Source: Aquilaria yunnanensis (lineage: Eukaryota > Streptophyta > Magnoliopsida > Malvales > Thymelaeaceae). Taken from it: 64,000 nt of DNA. Each line of letters begins with the position of its first letter. Position 1 is the first letter of the stretch. Positions 47,253 through 58,096 of this stretch are shown piece by piece. The position numbers were made by a program, and so were the translations under genes. The stretch spans positions 14,445,001 to 14,509,000 of the forward strand of contig CM077594.1 in NCBI GenBank assembly GCA_039654915.1, read 5' to 3'. The notes beneath the pieces are model-generated. The model did no database searches and had not been told where the DNA came from. It saw only the letters and a program-made list of their open reading frames with translations.

Positions 47253-47380
47253 TTGGCGACGCGTCGCCAATTCAGAACGAGAATTGGCGCCGCGGCGCCA
47301 AAGAACAAACTCTCTGTGAACTTTTGGGCAATTGGCGACGCGTCGCCACAATTTCTTCAGTCTGGCGACGCGTCGCCAGA
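47253..47380. promoter_or_regulatory. internal palindrome cluster upstream of the env-like ORF
   Basis: Four palindromes: 47253-47270 (TTGGCGACGCGTCGCCAA), 47284-47301 (TTGGCGCCGCGGCGCCAA, a variant that keeps palindromy), 47333-47348 (TGGCGACGCGTCGCCA) and 47361-47380 (TCTGGCGACGCGTCGCCAGA). The CACAATTTCTTCAGTCTGG spacer is nearly identical to one in the LTR cluster, so this is an internal duplication of U3 sequence. On the minus strand a leader-like stretch follows, then a perfect donor GTAAGT at about 47093, pairing with the acceptor before the env-like ATG. Confidence 0.6.
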
Positions 47381-47686
47381 CTTGCGTTTTGACCCAAATT
47401 CTTCATAAATTTGCAATTTAATCCCTAGTTTAAAATTTGCTCACTTACCTCTTCTAAACTCAAGACTTTATACCTTCTATCTTGAACAAACCTAGTCTCC
47501 CTTGACTTCTTTTCTTCCAATGGCTCTTCCAAACCTACAATAACACAATAAAACAACAAAATGCCTTAAAATGGTCTAGAAAACACCACCTAATTAAGGA
47601 AATAAAAATACAACATAATGAAAATCGGGTTGCCTCCCGACAAGCGCTTGGTTTTACGCCTTCAGCCAGGCGCCTGTAACGAGCTG

Positions 47687-50600
47687 TCAAGCGAAAATGT
47701 CGGCCAAAATGACTTGGCCAATGTGTCTGAGTTCATCTCCATAGTAAGCCTTCACTCTTTGTCCATTGACTTTAAAAATATTTCCGTCTTGAGCTTTTAG
47801 CTCCACTGCTCCATATGGTTGAACTTTCACCACCTCAAATGGACCCGACCACTTAGATTTCAACTTTCCAGGGAAAAGTCTCAATCTTGAATTGAAAAGT
47901 AGCACCTTTTGTCCCGGTTGGAAATCCTTCTTTACAAGCATCTTGTCATGTCACTGCTTCGTCCGCTTTTTGTAAATTCTTGCGTTCTCATAAGCTTCAA
48001 GGCGGATTTCATCCAGTTCATCCAGTTGAAAGGCTCTCTTTTCTTGAGAGCTCTTCAAATCAAAGTTCATTTTCTTTACCGCCCAATAGGATTTATGCTC
48101 CAGCTCTACTGGTAGATGGCAGGCTTTTCCAAACACAAGACGGTATGGAGACATTCCGATTGGTGTCTTAAAAGCTGTCCTGTATGCCCAAAGTGCATCA
48201 CTCAACTTTTGTGACCAATCCTTACGATTAATGCTTACCGTCTTCTCCAAGATCTTCTTGATTTCCCTATTTGAAATTTCGGCTTGACCATTCGTTTGAG
48301 GGTGATAAGGAAGTGACACTTTATGTCGTACCCCGTACTTTGCTAGAGCTTGTGCCAGTGTTTTGTTGATGAAGTGAGATCCCTCATCTGAGATAATAGC
48401 TCTAGGTGTCCCAAACCTTGCAAAAATATTCCTTTGCAGGAACTTGACAACCACATTAGCATCACAAGAAGGGGTGGCAATGGCTTCCACCCACTTAGAG
48501 ACATAATCAACTGCAAGTAAGATATAATGATTCCCAAAAGAAGGGGGGAAAGGGCCCATAAAATCCATGCCCCATAAATCAAACACTTCTACCTCTAGAA
48601 TATTTTGCAAAGGCATTTCATCTTTCCTAGAGATATTACCTAATCTTTGGCACCTATCACATGTTTTGACAAAGGTATATGCATCCTTAAATAAAGAAGG
48701 CCAAAAATAACCAGTTTACAATACCTTATTTGCCGTCTTGGAAGGCCCAAAGTGTCCACCGCATGGTGAAGAGTGACAATGGTAAAGGATATCCTTCACT
48801 TCATCATTTGCTATGCACCTTCTGATGATTTGATCAGCACACCGGCGGAAAAGGAATGGTTCATCCCAAAGATAGTGCTTGACACTGGCTTGAAACCTCT
48901 TCTTTTCTTGATACGACAAGTTTGGTGGCAAAACTCCACAAGCCAGATAATTCACAAAGTCCGCATACCATGGGATCTTACTCTCCACCTGGAAAAGACT
49001 TTCATCAGGAAAATATTCCTGGATCGGTCTCTCCAAGGGTTGTTCTTGACTTTCCAATCTAGACAAATGATCAGCCACAAGGTTCTCGCTTCCTTTCTTG
49101 TCCTTAATCTCCAAATCAAATTCTTGAAGCAAAAGAATCCACCTTATTAGTCTGGGTTTAGCATCTTTTTTTGTAAACAAATACCTGATTGCTGCATGAT
49201 CGGTGTGAACCACAACTTTAGATCCCACAATGTAAGATCTAAATTTATCAACAGCATAGACCACCGCTAAAAGCTCCTTCTCTGTCGTGGTGTAATTTTG
49301 TTGCGCTCCATCTAAGGTCTTGCTAGCATAATAAATTACTCGAAAAATTCTTTCATTCCGTTGTCCCAATACTGCTCCCACAGCAAAATCACTAGCATCA
49401 CACATGATCTCAAATGGTTCCTCCCAGTTGGGAGCTACCACCACAGGTGCACTTACCAATTTCTCCTTCAAGATCTTGAATGCTTCCAAACATTTATCAT
49501 CAAAATGAAAAGTTGCATCCTTCTCAAGCAAATTGCACAAAGGCTTAGCAATCTTAGAAAAATCCTTTATGTACCTCCGGTAGAAACCGGCATGTCCCAA
49601 AAAGCTCCTTACTCCCTTCACATTGGATGGAGGTGGCAATTTTTGAATAGCCACAATTTTAGCTTTATCCACCTCCATGCCTTGAGAAGAAATTCTATGC
49701 CCAAGCACTATTCCAGAACTGACCATGAAGTGACATTTTTCCCAATTCAGAGCTAGATTAGTCTTTTGGCATCTCTTCAAGACAAGGGATAAGTTATTCA
49801 AACATGCATCAAAAGAATCACCAAAGACAGAAAAATCATCCATAAATACCTCAATGCACTTTTCCACCATGTCAGAAAATGTGGCCATCATACATCGTTG
49901 GAAGGTCGCCGGTGCATTGCAAAGTCGAAATGGCATTCTCCGAAATGCATATGTACCCCAAGGACTAGTGAAGGTAGTCTTCTCTTGATCTTCCGGTGAT
50001 ATCACAATTTGGTTGTAGCCTGAATAACCATCCAAGAAGCAATAGAACTTATGTTCCGCCAACCTATCAAGAATTTGATCAATGAAAGGAAGAGGGAAAT
50101 GATCTTTCCGGGTCGCCTTGTTGAGCTTCCGATAATCAAAACATACTCTCCACTTGGTAACCAGTCGAGTTGCGAGCCATTCATTATTGTTGTTGCCCAT
50201 AACAGTTGTACCTCCCTTTTTGGGCACCACTTAAACTGGGCTCACCCAATGGGAATCTGAGATTGGATAAATAATACCGGCATTTAGCAACTTCACAATT
50301 TCTTCCTTAACCACTTCCTTCATCTTTGGATTCAACCTTCTTTGAGCTTCGATGGAAGGCTTGAAATCATCTTCCATAAGAATTTTGTGCATGCAAATTT
50401 CTGGGCTAATTCCTTTGATGTCAGAGATAGACCAAGCTATTGCCCCTCTATGCTCCCTCAAAACTCGAATCAATTTTTCTTCCTCCAAGGTAGTCAATGT
50501 AGAAGAGATAATTACCGGAAGGGTCCCTTCGTTGCCAAGATAGACATACTTGAGGTCTTTCGGTAATGGCTTTAACTCCAACTCTGGCTCCTTCTCAAGA

Positions 50601-53113
50601 TCACAAAATAAAAGTTGTTCTACCATCTTTCTTGGAGCTAGCAACTTCACACAAGAATCAAGAGTACCCAGAGTGCTCATTACTTCATAATCTTCCTCAC
50701 CACATGAACTTCCAATAATAAGTGCTCTTTCAATGGGGTCCTCAATAAGCAATGACTCTTTCTTTTCTTCCATACAAGAATCAATCACATCAACCATAAA
50801 GCATTTGGGCACCTCATTATCAATAGATTTCATAGCTTGAGCAAGATTGAAAGTAATTTCCTGATCATTGGCTCTCAAAGTAAGATTACCTTTTTCCACA
50901 TCTATCACTGCTTTCCCAGTAGCAAGGAATGGTCTCCCAAGTATGATTGGCATATTTTGGTCTTCTTCCATGTCCAGTACTACAAAATCAGCAGGGAATA
51001 TGAACTGACCCACTTTGACTAACACATCCTCCAAAACTCCTCGCGGAAAGGTGAATGATCTATCTGCCAATTGAAGACAAATCGAAGAAGGCTTCACCTC
51101 TCCAAGACCAAGGCTTTTGCAAACAGATAGTGGCATCAAATTAATACTAGCTCCAAGATCACATAACGCCTTATCACAATGGAAAGACCCAATGTCTAAA
51201 GGGATAGTAAAACTCCCTGGATCTTTGAGTTTTTGAGGCATCTTTCTTTGAATGACAGCACTTGCTTCTTCTCTCATCAAAATGAGCTCGTTGTCCAAGA
51301 ACTTCCTCTTTTTGGTAATCAACTCCTTGAGAAATTTGGCATAGGAAGGCATTTGATTGAGTGCTTCCAAAAAAGGAATGTTGATCTCCAATTTCTTGAA
51401 AATTTCAAGAAATCTCATAAATTGAGTGTCCTCCTTCTTAGGCTTGAACCTTTGGGGGTATGGGAGAGTAGGAATGTGCTTTGGAGCTTCCCCCTGCATG
51501 GGCATATTTTTTGCCTCTTCCTTTGATTGAACTTCCTCAACACTTGGTGATGATGCTTGAGTATCATCAACACTTTCTGGTAGAGTGGGTCCTTGGAGAG
51601 GATATTCTTCTTGAGTGGGTGGTTCCTTGGGTTGTGTCACCACCTTTTTCCCACTTCTGAGAGTAACAGCTTGGCAAGACTCCTTTGGATTAATATCTGT
51701 ATCGCTGGGTATGAATTTACCTTTTTGGAGTTGTCTCATAGATGTGGCTAGTTGACCCATTTGTGTTTCCAGATTTTTGATTGATGCTTGAGTGTTGGCT
51801 TGCATAGTCTTCATCTCATCTTCCAATGCACCAATCTTCTTATTTTGTCCACTAGCCATCCCCCTTACTTCATGCATGAATTCTCCCATCATTCCCTTCA
51901 TGAAATCTTTTAGAGAAGCTTCTGATTCTTTAGAAGACTCACCTGGTGGTTGCAGAGCACCTTTTGGATTTGAGTAACTGAAACCTTCATGTTGGCGATT
52001 CCTTGGAAAGAAATTTCCTGCTCCTTGCTTAGGTGGGTACAGATTCCGATATCCCAGAAAATTCACATCTTCTAATTCATCCACATCCTCACTAGCCATA
52101 GCTTGTTGCACTTTCATCCTATCTTGATTTTTTGATAGTTTGGATACCATGCTAGTGAGTGCAGAAAGTTGTGCTTGGACAGATGTGTCTTTATCCACTT
52201 CATATAATCCATTTCCTTTCCTTGGGATCCTTTTTCCGCTCAGCTCAAGACTTTTGGCCATATTGTTTAATAACTCAAAGCATTCCTCCACATCTTTCAA
52301 CAATAAGAAACCACCGGCGGCGGCATCAACTTGCAATCGAGTATTTAAACTCAATCCATTGTAAAAGAGATGAAGTTGGTGAGCTTGATCAATATCATGA
52401 GTTGGAACACTTTTCACCATTTTCTTGAAACGTACCCATGCTTCTGCAAGTGATTCCCACTCATTTTGCCTAAACGCCAAGTGTTGATTTTTAAGCTCAA
52501 AGGCTTTTTGAGAGGGGAAAAATCTCCGAATAAATGCATCATATAAATCTTGCCAAGTATGAACCGATGTAGGCTCCAAATTTTCAAACCATTCCGATGC
52601 TTCATCCACAAGAGAAAATGGGAAAAGTCTCATTCTTTTTGCATCTTCACTCACACCTTCCAAATCAAAGGTATCGCATAGACGAACAAATCTTTTGATA
52701 TGGTTGTTGGGATCTTCATCAAGAGCTCCTCCGAATGGGTGTGCTTCAACTAATTGAAGAACATGGCTAGGAATCATGAAAGCTCTTCCTCGAAGCGGTG
52801 CCGGTCTGATCATATTATCTTGGTCCTCCACCCGTTGAGGGCGAAAGTAATCAAGCACCGGTCTTCCTCTTCTTCTTCTATAGCCATTTCCGTTGTCCAT
52901 CACCTCTTCAACTCCATTGGGATCCACAACATTGACATCCCCTTCTTCTTCATGGTGCCTCATGTTGCCTTCTTGATTGCCTTCCATATTAATGGAATTA
53001 GAAGTACTAGAATAACCTTCCTCAAGTCCTCTATTTCTTGAACGAAGTTCCCTCAAGCTTCTTTCAATTTCCGGATCAAATGGCACTAAGTGAGAACAAG
53101 AACTTCGGGTCAT
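47687..53113 (-). pseudogene. Athila gag-pol polyprotein with three in-frame stops
   Basis: One continuous frame of 1809 codons encodes capsid, protease, reverse transcriptase, RNase H and integrase. Gag domain about residues 150-285 (DEASEWFENL, then FRQNEWESLAEAW). Protease motif DLGASINLMP near residue 648. RT with [10 protein letters not shown] and FMDDFSVFG (about 49850). RNase H with [25 protein letters not shown] and [10 protein letters not shown]. Integrase with an HHCC-like zinc region, [16 protein letters not shown] and HPQTNGQAE (the DDE residues), then a C-terminal GPFEVV domain. Stops at 50233-50231 (TAA), 48718-48716 (TAA) and 47953-47951 (TGA) cut it after the RT N-terminus, inside the integrase zinc region and before the integrase C-terminal domain. 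No frameshift is present. The context suggests that the first two were Gln codons and the third a Trp codon, all by single transitions. Confidence 0.92.
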
Positions 53114-53219
53114 GCACTAGGTGTACCTTCAATTGAAAAAGAAAATTGCATCAACTGTAATGACAAAAATTAAGCAAATAAAAGTAACCAACTTTCATAA
53201 AGATAAAAATCAATAAAAA

Positions 53220-53237
53220 TCCCCGGCAACGGCGCCA
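53220..53237 (-). other. primer binding site, tRNA-Asp type
   Basis: On the minus strand TGGCGCCGTTGCCGGGGA, an 18-base match to the 3' end of plant tRNA-Asp, seven bases from the 5' LTR. This is the usual Athila/Tat primer. Confidence 0.92.
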
Positions 53238-53244
53238 AAAACTT

Positions 53245-54664
53245 TGATGTGCAATTGGGAGAGTAGCTCAATAGTTTTACATTTATAACCCCAAATCACC
53301 CGCAAGTGTACGGTTTTGACGAGTAGTACAAGGCAAATAGGGGTATCGTCCCAAGAGACTTTTGTGATTTTTATCTAAGAAAGAGAGTTAATTACTTAAA
53401 CTACCGAACGACGAGTACAACGGATTCAAGTAACAAGAGGATGATATCACAAGTGAAGCTAATAAAAAGACTAACTAGAAGGTAAAGCAATTACTAAAAA
53501 GGAAACTTGTTGAGAAAGCTAAGAGAAAGAAACTATCTTCCTAGGATTCCATTACTCTAACCTTGCTACCCATGATGAACGCCTCTTTTAAGTGGACTTA
53601 TAATGTGTGGTGAAGAAATTCATAACTCAAAAACGTCTTTCTCAAGATTAGTTCTTGCTTACCTAAGAATTAAACTTGACTTCCTCAAGCCCAAGTGTTA
53701 ACTCTAGGTAGATTACGCCCGGATCTCTGTTTGACACCTAATGAACTCAAAGATTACCTCTAATCCCAGATGTCCACTATACTTCTTTCTTTCTTCCACT
53801 CAACTATAAACCTCTCTCAAGGTCTAGATGAATTAAAATGATGTGAGAAGGCCTTACCCACATAACAAATAACACAAGAAATAAGTAACACAAGTAGTCC
53901 ACAATCATCAATATAAACTCAAATCCATGAAGTAACAAGGTAGAATAATGTCATCCTAGAAAGATATTAAAGAACTACTCACGATCCATCAAGTAAATCC
54001 ACAAACTAAACATGAACAAAGTATCCAATGAAATACAACTGAAGAGAAAGAGAAGAAGAAGAGAAGAAAATCAGTGAAGCCCTTAGAATACTAAGTTTCC
54101 GTGGTGGAAACCTCCTTCTCCAAGCTCCGAGCTTCCTTCAATGGAGTTCCAAGGAAGAGAAGAACTAGAATGGTTGAGAGTGTGTTGTGTTTTTTTCAAC
54201 CCCCTGGCTCTTCTCACGAGCTCCAATTTATAGGCCAAGAGGAATGAAAGGAATCCCATGTGCTTCTTGCCGTGAGAACCGTCAATTGCTAAGATTAATG
54301 GCCCAGATTTAGTCTTGGCGACGCGTCGCCACAATTTCTTCAGTTTGGCGACGCGTCGCCAATTTGGCGACTTTCTGGCAACGCGTCGCCAGAACTAAAA
54401 AACCTTGTTTTAACGTTGGCGACGCGTCGCCAATTTGGCGTTCATTCTGGCGACGCGTCGCCAGAACATAATTGAGCAAATCTTGCTCAGCACAACTCCG
54501 CTACAATGCAATCCTGCTTTCATCCACTTTTCACACACCAACGAATCTGCGGACAATAATAAAAACGAGAGAAAAACAAAAGATAAAAAGGAGAATTTGT
54601 AATAAACAGTAATCAAAGACGCCAAAAAATACACAACTTTGACAATGGAATTATACGCTTAACA
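53245..54664 (-). repeat. Athila 5' LTR (1420 bp)
   Basis: Same length as the 3' LTR. The palindromes are at 54316, 54346, 54376 (this one mutated to GGCAACGCG), 54417 and 54448. The TATA box TATAAAT (minus) lies at 54232-54226, within CCTATAAATTGG. Transcription would start near 54200, so the palindromes lie about 85-230 bp upstream of the TATA box in U3. Confidence 0.97.
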
Positions 54665-55489
54665 CCGTCCTGACTCCCACTTTTGTATTCTTGCCAATCT
54701 GCTTCAAAAACGCCTCTCATTTCTGAATATTTACACCTTCCAATTGAGATAGGGCCATTTGGTACACCAAGAATGAGCCTTATGTCCTCTGGCATAAGCA
54801 CAATCTTCTCTGATCCCATGTCTATAGTCATATCAGCAGGATTGAGGCGTTCTATTATCCATTCAAGCAAGTCCCTTGATGCATACCTACATTTCAAATT
54901 CAATAGGCCTCCTAACCCCATCTCATTCACAGCTTGAACATGCCTATCAGATGTCAATATCTTCGCAAATACTTTACAAGCTTGACATGGCGAGCATTTA
55001 GCCTGCAACCTGCATAACATGTTCTTTTATATAAAGTGCCACATTTTATGGTCAAACACATGCCATTCACATAAGCAACTTCCTTTTCTTAACACAATTC
55101 AAAGAAACTAATAACTCGAACCTCCCAGATTTATTAGTGTCGTTCGCTCCTGCATAATCCTTATCATTTTCCATTTTTGCTTTCCCCATTGTCTTACGCA
55201 TTGCTTTTCCTGTTTCCCCCCTGAAACATGTACTTCCCTGTATTTGTTACATTTTTTTATGGCTTCAAACATCTATGACTATAGACATATATTATAACTC
55301 TTTCCTTTCTTCCCAACCTCAGGACACCCATCACCACCCACTTCGTCTCCTGTATCTTTCTTTTTGGTTGTTTCTGTCGTACATCCAATATGTGCTCCCC
55401 TGAAATTGTATAACACAGAATAGTAACCAATATAGTAATGTAAAACCAGGAACATTTTGCAAGATTCTGATCCATATTCCTATGAAACC

Positions 55490-56620
55490 ATTAATTACAT
55501 CAAACTGGAAACATATTGTACAAAAGTAATGTGATTTTGTACAAAACTGTGACCATTTCGTATGAATCTGATGCATGTATGTATCCGTGTACATGTTCTA
55601 TACCTATTTAATATCTTCTCAGCCTTAGTCTGCCCATGAACTCCCACATCATCTCCTATATCTCCTTCGCTCCCCCTAGGCTGTGTAGGTGCTACCCTCT
55701 CCCTACGAATTTATACATTCACGTTTACCTACAATAGAACATAGTATGTCATACAACAATTACCTTCACCATACCTGACTATTTCAAAATCTGAATCAAC
55801 ATTCACATCTGCAGGTTTATTTTCTTTTGCCGCACCCTCAGTATATCTGCAAAGGGTAAAGTTTTGTACGTCAACACCTACATTAGATTTGGATTCCTAC
55901 TGACACATTCATCTTCATTTTACTTACAGACTAAGTTGTAACTTCCTGCTTCCATGCCTCTGTCTACTTCGCCGGGGAACTGATTTTTTTTGTTTTTTTT
56001 TTTGTGCAGGAGAATCATCGCTCCCCTCATATGTCAACCTACAACTTCCCCAACATTATAGTCATGCATACAATACTAATGATTCATGACAAATATTAAC
56101 CAAATGTAAACACAACTTACAGCTGCAACTGTGACATCTCTTCAATATTTGTTTCGACAACTTCGAAATCGCTTGATGTGTCATCAATAGCCATTGGGCA
56201 TGGTATTCCTGTACTAACAAAACATAGTTCCATACAACTAGTCACCAGTTTCGTACTAAAGGTTAACAATCCCATACAACCAACTACTTTTTTACAAACC
56301 CATACCAGTTCCATACAACAACCAGTTGCCATAAGTTTTATACAAAACCAGTCTATCATCAATCACGAACATATGCCCAATCATGCACTTGGTTGCTTTT
56401 GACATCTTACAATTTCAAAATCAAACAATGACACAAAACACAAATATCATTCCCAATCCTACAGTCGCATAAATACCATTTACAAAACTCTCACAATCAG
56501 GCTCTCACCCATAAAAAAATCACCAATGACAAAGTTGCACTTTCTCCCAATTCATACAAACTTTGATTTTCCAGAATACAAAATTGTATCACGACAACAA
56601 AACCATACAAAACCAGTTGG
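55490..56620. repeat. dispersed TTTGTATGAAACTGG motif, right part
   Basis: Variants of CAGTTTCATACAAA occur near 55510-55570, 56225, 56246, 56270, 56305, 56336, 56552 and 56607, in introns of the same ULP1-like gene. Confidence 0.55.
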
Positions 56621-56950
56621 TCATGATTCCATAGACTATTAATCAAGTGAAAACGAACCTCTTCCACTGCCGATCTGTTTCTACAAAGCTTTGCTACTAT
56701 CTGATTCGCAAACAGGCTCCGCCACTCTGCTTTCGCACAAAATCTAGGGTTCTTCACACAAAAATGGGACTTCCCTCACCTCTCATTTTAGTTTCTAAAT
56801 CCATGGGATTTTGCTTTTGGAAAATTTTGGATTCTTTAAATTCTTGGGCTATCGGTTTATTTTTTTTTCCCTAAATTATTGCTTTTCTACACAAGTTGAA
56901 AGTTGAAAACCCGGAGAAAAGATAGTCGCGCGGCCGTACTAGGGGGGAGT

Positions 56951-56972
56951 AAACGTTAGTTAACTAACGTTT
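56951..56972. repeat. perfect 22 bp palindrome at the MULE-like right end
   Basis: Palindrome with core GTTAGTTAACTAAC, followed within 5 bp by a second one, GGAGTATATACTCC. Both lie in the right terminal region of the MULE-like segment. Confidence 0.7.
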
Positions 56973-57065
56973 AAAGGAGTATATACTCCTTGTGGATACT
57001 GTTAATCCCCGTGTATAAATATATACAAATTAATGTGAATCACCCATATCATAATTTAATTAATA

Positions 57066-58080
57066 AAGTTAGCGATGGCAAATTGTCACTAAATTTAATA
57101 AATGCTAACTGTCACTAATTAACTTAGCAAAAGCTAGCCGTCATTAATTAGCAAAGGCTAGATGTCACAAATTAGTGACAGCCTGAGGCTTAGTGACGAT
57201 TAACCATTGCTAAATTAGTGAAGGCAAGCTGTAACTAGATTTAGCGACAGCTATTCGTCATTAAATTAGAGAAGGCAAGCTGTCGTTAGACTTAGTGACT
57301 GCTAAGTTAGGGAGGGTAAGCTGTCGTTAAATTTAGTGATGGTTAACCGTCACTAAATTAATGATGGCAAGTGTCACTAAATTTAATGATGGTCAGCCGT
57401 TATTAAATTTAGCGACGGCTAGCCGTCACTAAATTAGTGAAGGCAAACCTTCACTAACTATGACCATAATTTAGTGATGACTAGCCTTTGCTAATTTAGT
57501 AAGGGCACACCATCACTAAATCTGTTCATAAGTTAGTGACAACTAGCCTTCATTAGTCTATGACCAATTAGCTAGGACAAATCTATCAAATATTTAGCCT
57601 TCACTTTTAAAACTTTGTTCATTCATTTTTAGAAAAATAATTGAGATAATTAATTTTTGAATCATAAAACAAAATTAGCAAAGACAAGTTGTCACTAAAT
57701 ATTAGTGGCAGCCAGTCGTCACTAAACCTTTATCAGACATTAAGGTACACATCTCTACTATATTACATATATTCAAAAAATTTATTTGTGTTAAAAGAGA
57801 TAACAAGTTAGCATAAAAAATAACTAACATGTGAGAACCGTTACTAATTTTTGGGATTTTGTTAAATTTAGTGACGGCTAACCATCGCTAAATTAGGGAT
57901 GACATTTAGTGACGACTTACCGTTATTAATTTAGTGATGGCAAGCCATTGCTAAAGTTAGCAATTACTAATCGTCATTAAATTAGCGATGGCTTGGTAAC
58001 CGGCAACTATTGCTAAACTTTCACCGGACTTTTAGCGATTGTTTTTAGTTATCGCTAATGAAACCGTCGTTAAATGCCCT
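57066..58080. repeat. CACTA right subterminal repeat array
   Basis: Dozens of direct and inverted copies of TAGTGACGGC / GCCGTCACTA-like motifs, for example a hairpin-forming pair near 57405-57435. These are the expected transposase-binding sites of CACTA elements. The left array is at 30270-30650. Confidence 0.8.
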
Positions 58081-58096
58081 TTTTCTAGTAGTGATT

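Larger units (their letters stand above)
41869..54664 (-). mobile_element. Athila-lineage LTR retrotransposon (Ty3/gypsy), 12.8 kb
   Basis: Complete element in minus orientation: 5' LTR 53245-54664, PBS 53220-53237, gag-pol 53113-47687, env-like ORF 46335-44920, PPT 43289-43306, 3' LTR 41869-43288. The 5 bp target duplication CCGTC lies at 41864-41868 and 54665-54669. Athila assignment rests on the tRNA-Asp-type primer site, the gag family, the gap between pol and the LTR, and an env-position ORF of the 'putative plant transposon protein' family. It is inserted in a coding exon of the ULP1-like gene. Confidence 0.95.
38739..56757 (-). pseudogene. ULP1 (C48) protease-like transposon gene, split by Athila
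   Basis: Multi-exon gene convergent with the transposase. Exon-like pieces from 5' to 3' are: 56757-56661; about 56210-56120; a Lys-rich exon near 56035-55930; 55850-55780; about 55720-55620; about 55400; about 55220; and 55018-54670. The last has LLEWIIERL and LMPEDIRLILGVPNG, the N-terminal domain seen in ULP1-type transposon proteins. The gene resumes at 41868 beyond the Athila element (SRLLAHSNQAQSSWRFLQF), then 41280-40805 (Lys/Glu-rich, coiled-coil-like), 40740-40440, 40260-40110 (ILDAWCLLLN, the C48 entry motif), about 39640-39535 (RRHFIVVCLNF, containing the likely catalytic His) and 38858-38739 (final 39 residues, intact). At least one stop (near 41826) precedes the retrotransposon insertion site in the reading frame. 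Known ULP1 enzymes process SUMO; the role in transposons is unknown. Confidence 0.7.
34868..57065. mobile_element. MULE-like segment nested in the CACTA element
   Basis: The segment contains a FAR1/SWIM MULE transposase gene (plus) and a convergent ULP1-like gene (minus), a combination known from some large plant MULEs. Its ends are imperfectly inverted. 34868-34935 contains CATTAATTTGTATATCTTTA, and the complement of 57010-57065 contains CATTAATTTGTATATATTTA. Further inward, 35020-35060 (GGAGTATGTAATCC) pairs with the complement of 56975-57000 (GGAGTATATACTCC). The left end is interrupted by an (ATAC)9 microsatellite. I could not find the 9 bp duplication, so the exact borders are uncertain. 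Confidence 0.6.
30255..58093. mobile_element. CACTA (En/Spm) transposon, expanded by nested insertions
   Basis: The left terminus is CACTACTAGAAAAATC and the complement of the right terminus is CACTACTAGAAAAAGG, the classic CACTA end. The 3 bp target duplication ATT is present on both sides (30252-30254 and 58094-58096). Subterminal regions (30270-30650 and 57060-58080) are dense in the short motif TAGTGACGGC and its complement GCCGTCACTA, the binding-site arrays expected for this family. No TNP2-type CACTA transposase is visible, so it looks non-autonomous. Total length is 27.8 kb. Subtracting the MULE-like segment and the Athila element leaves about 5.6 kb of CACTA sequence. Confidence 0.9.

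Noticed and set aside
48773..49756. Plus-strand ORFs of about 125-131 residues across the pol region
   Set aside because: Shadows of the gag-pol frame on the opposite strand.
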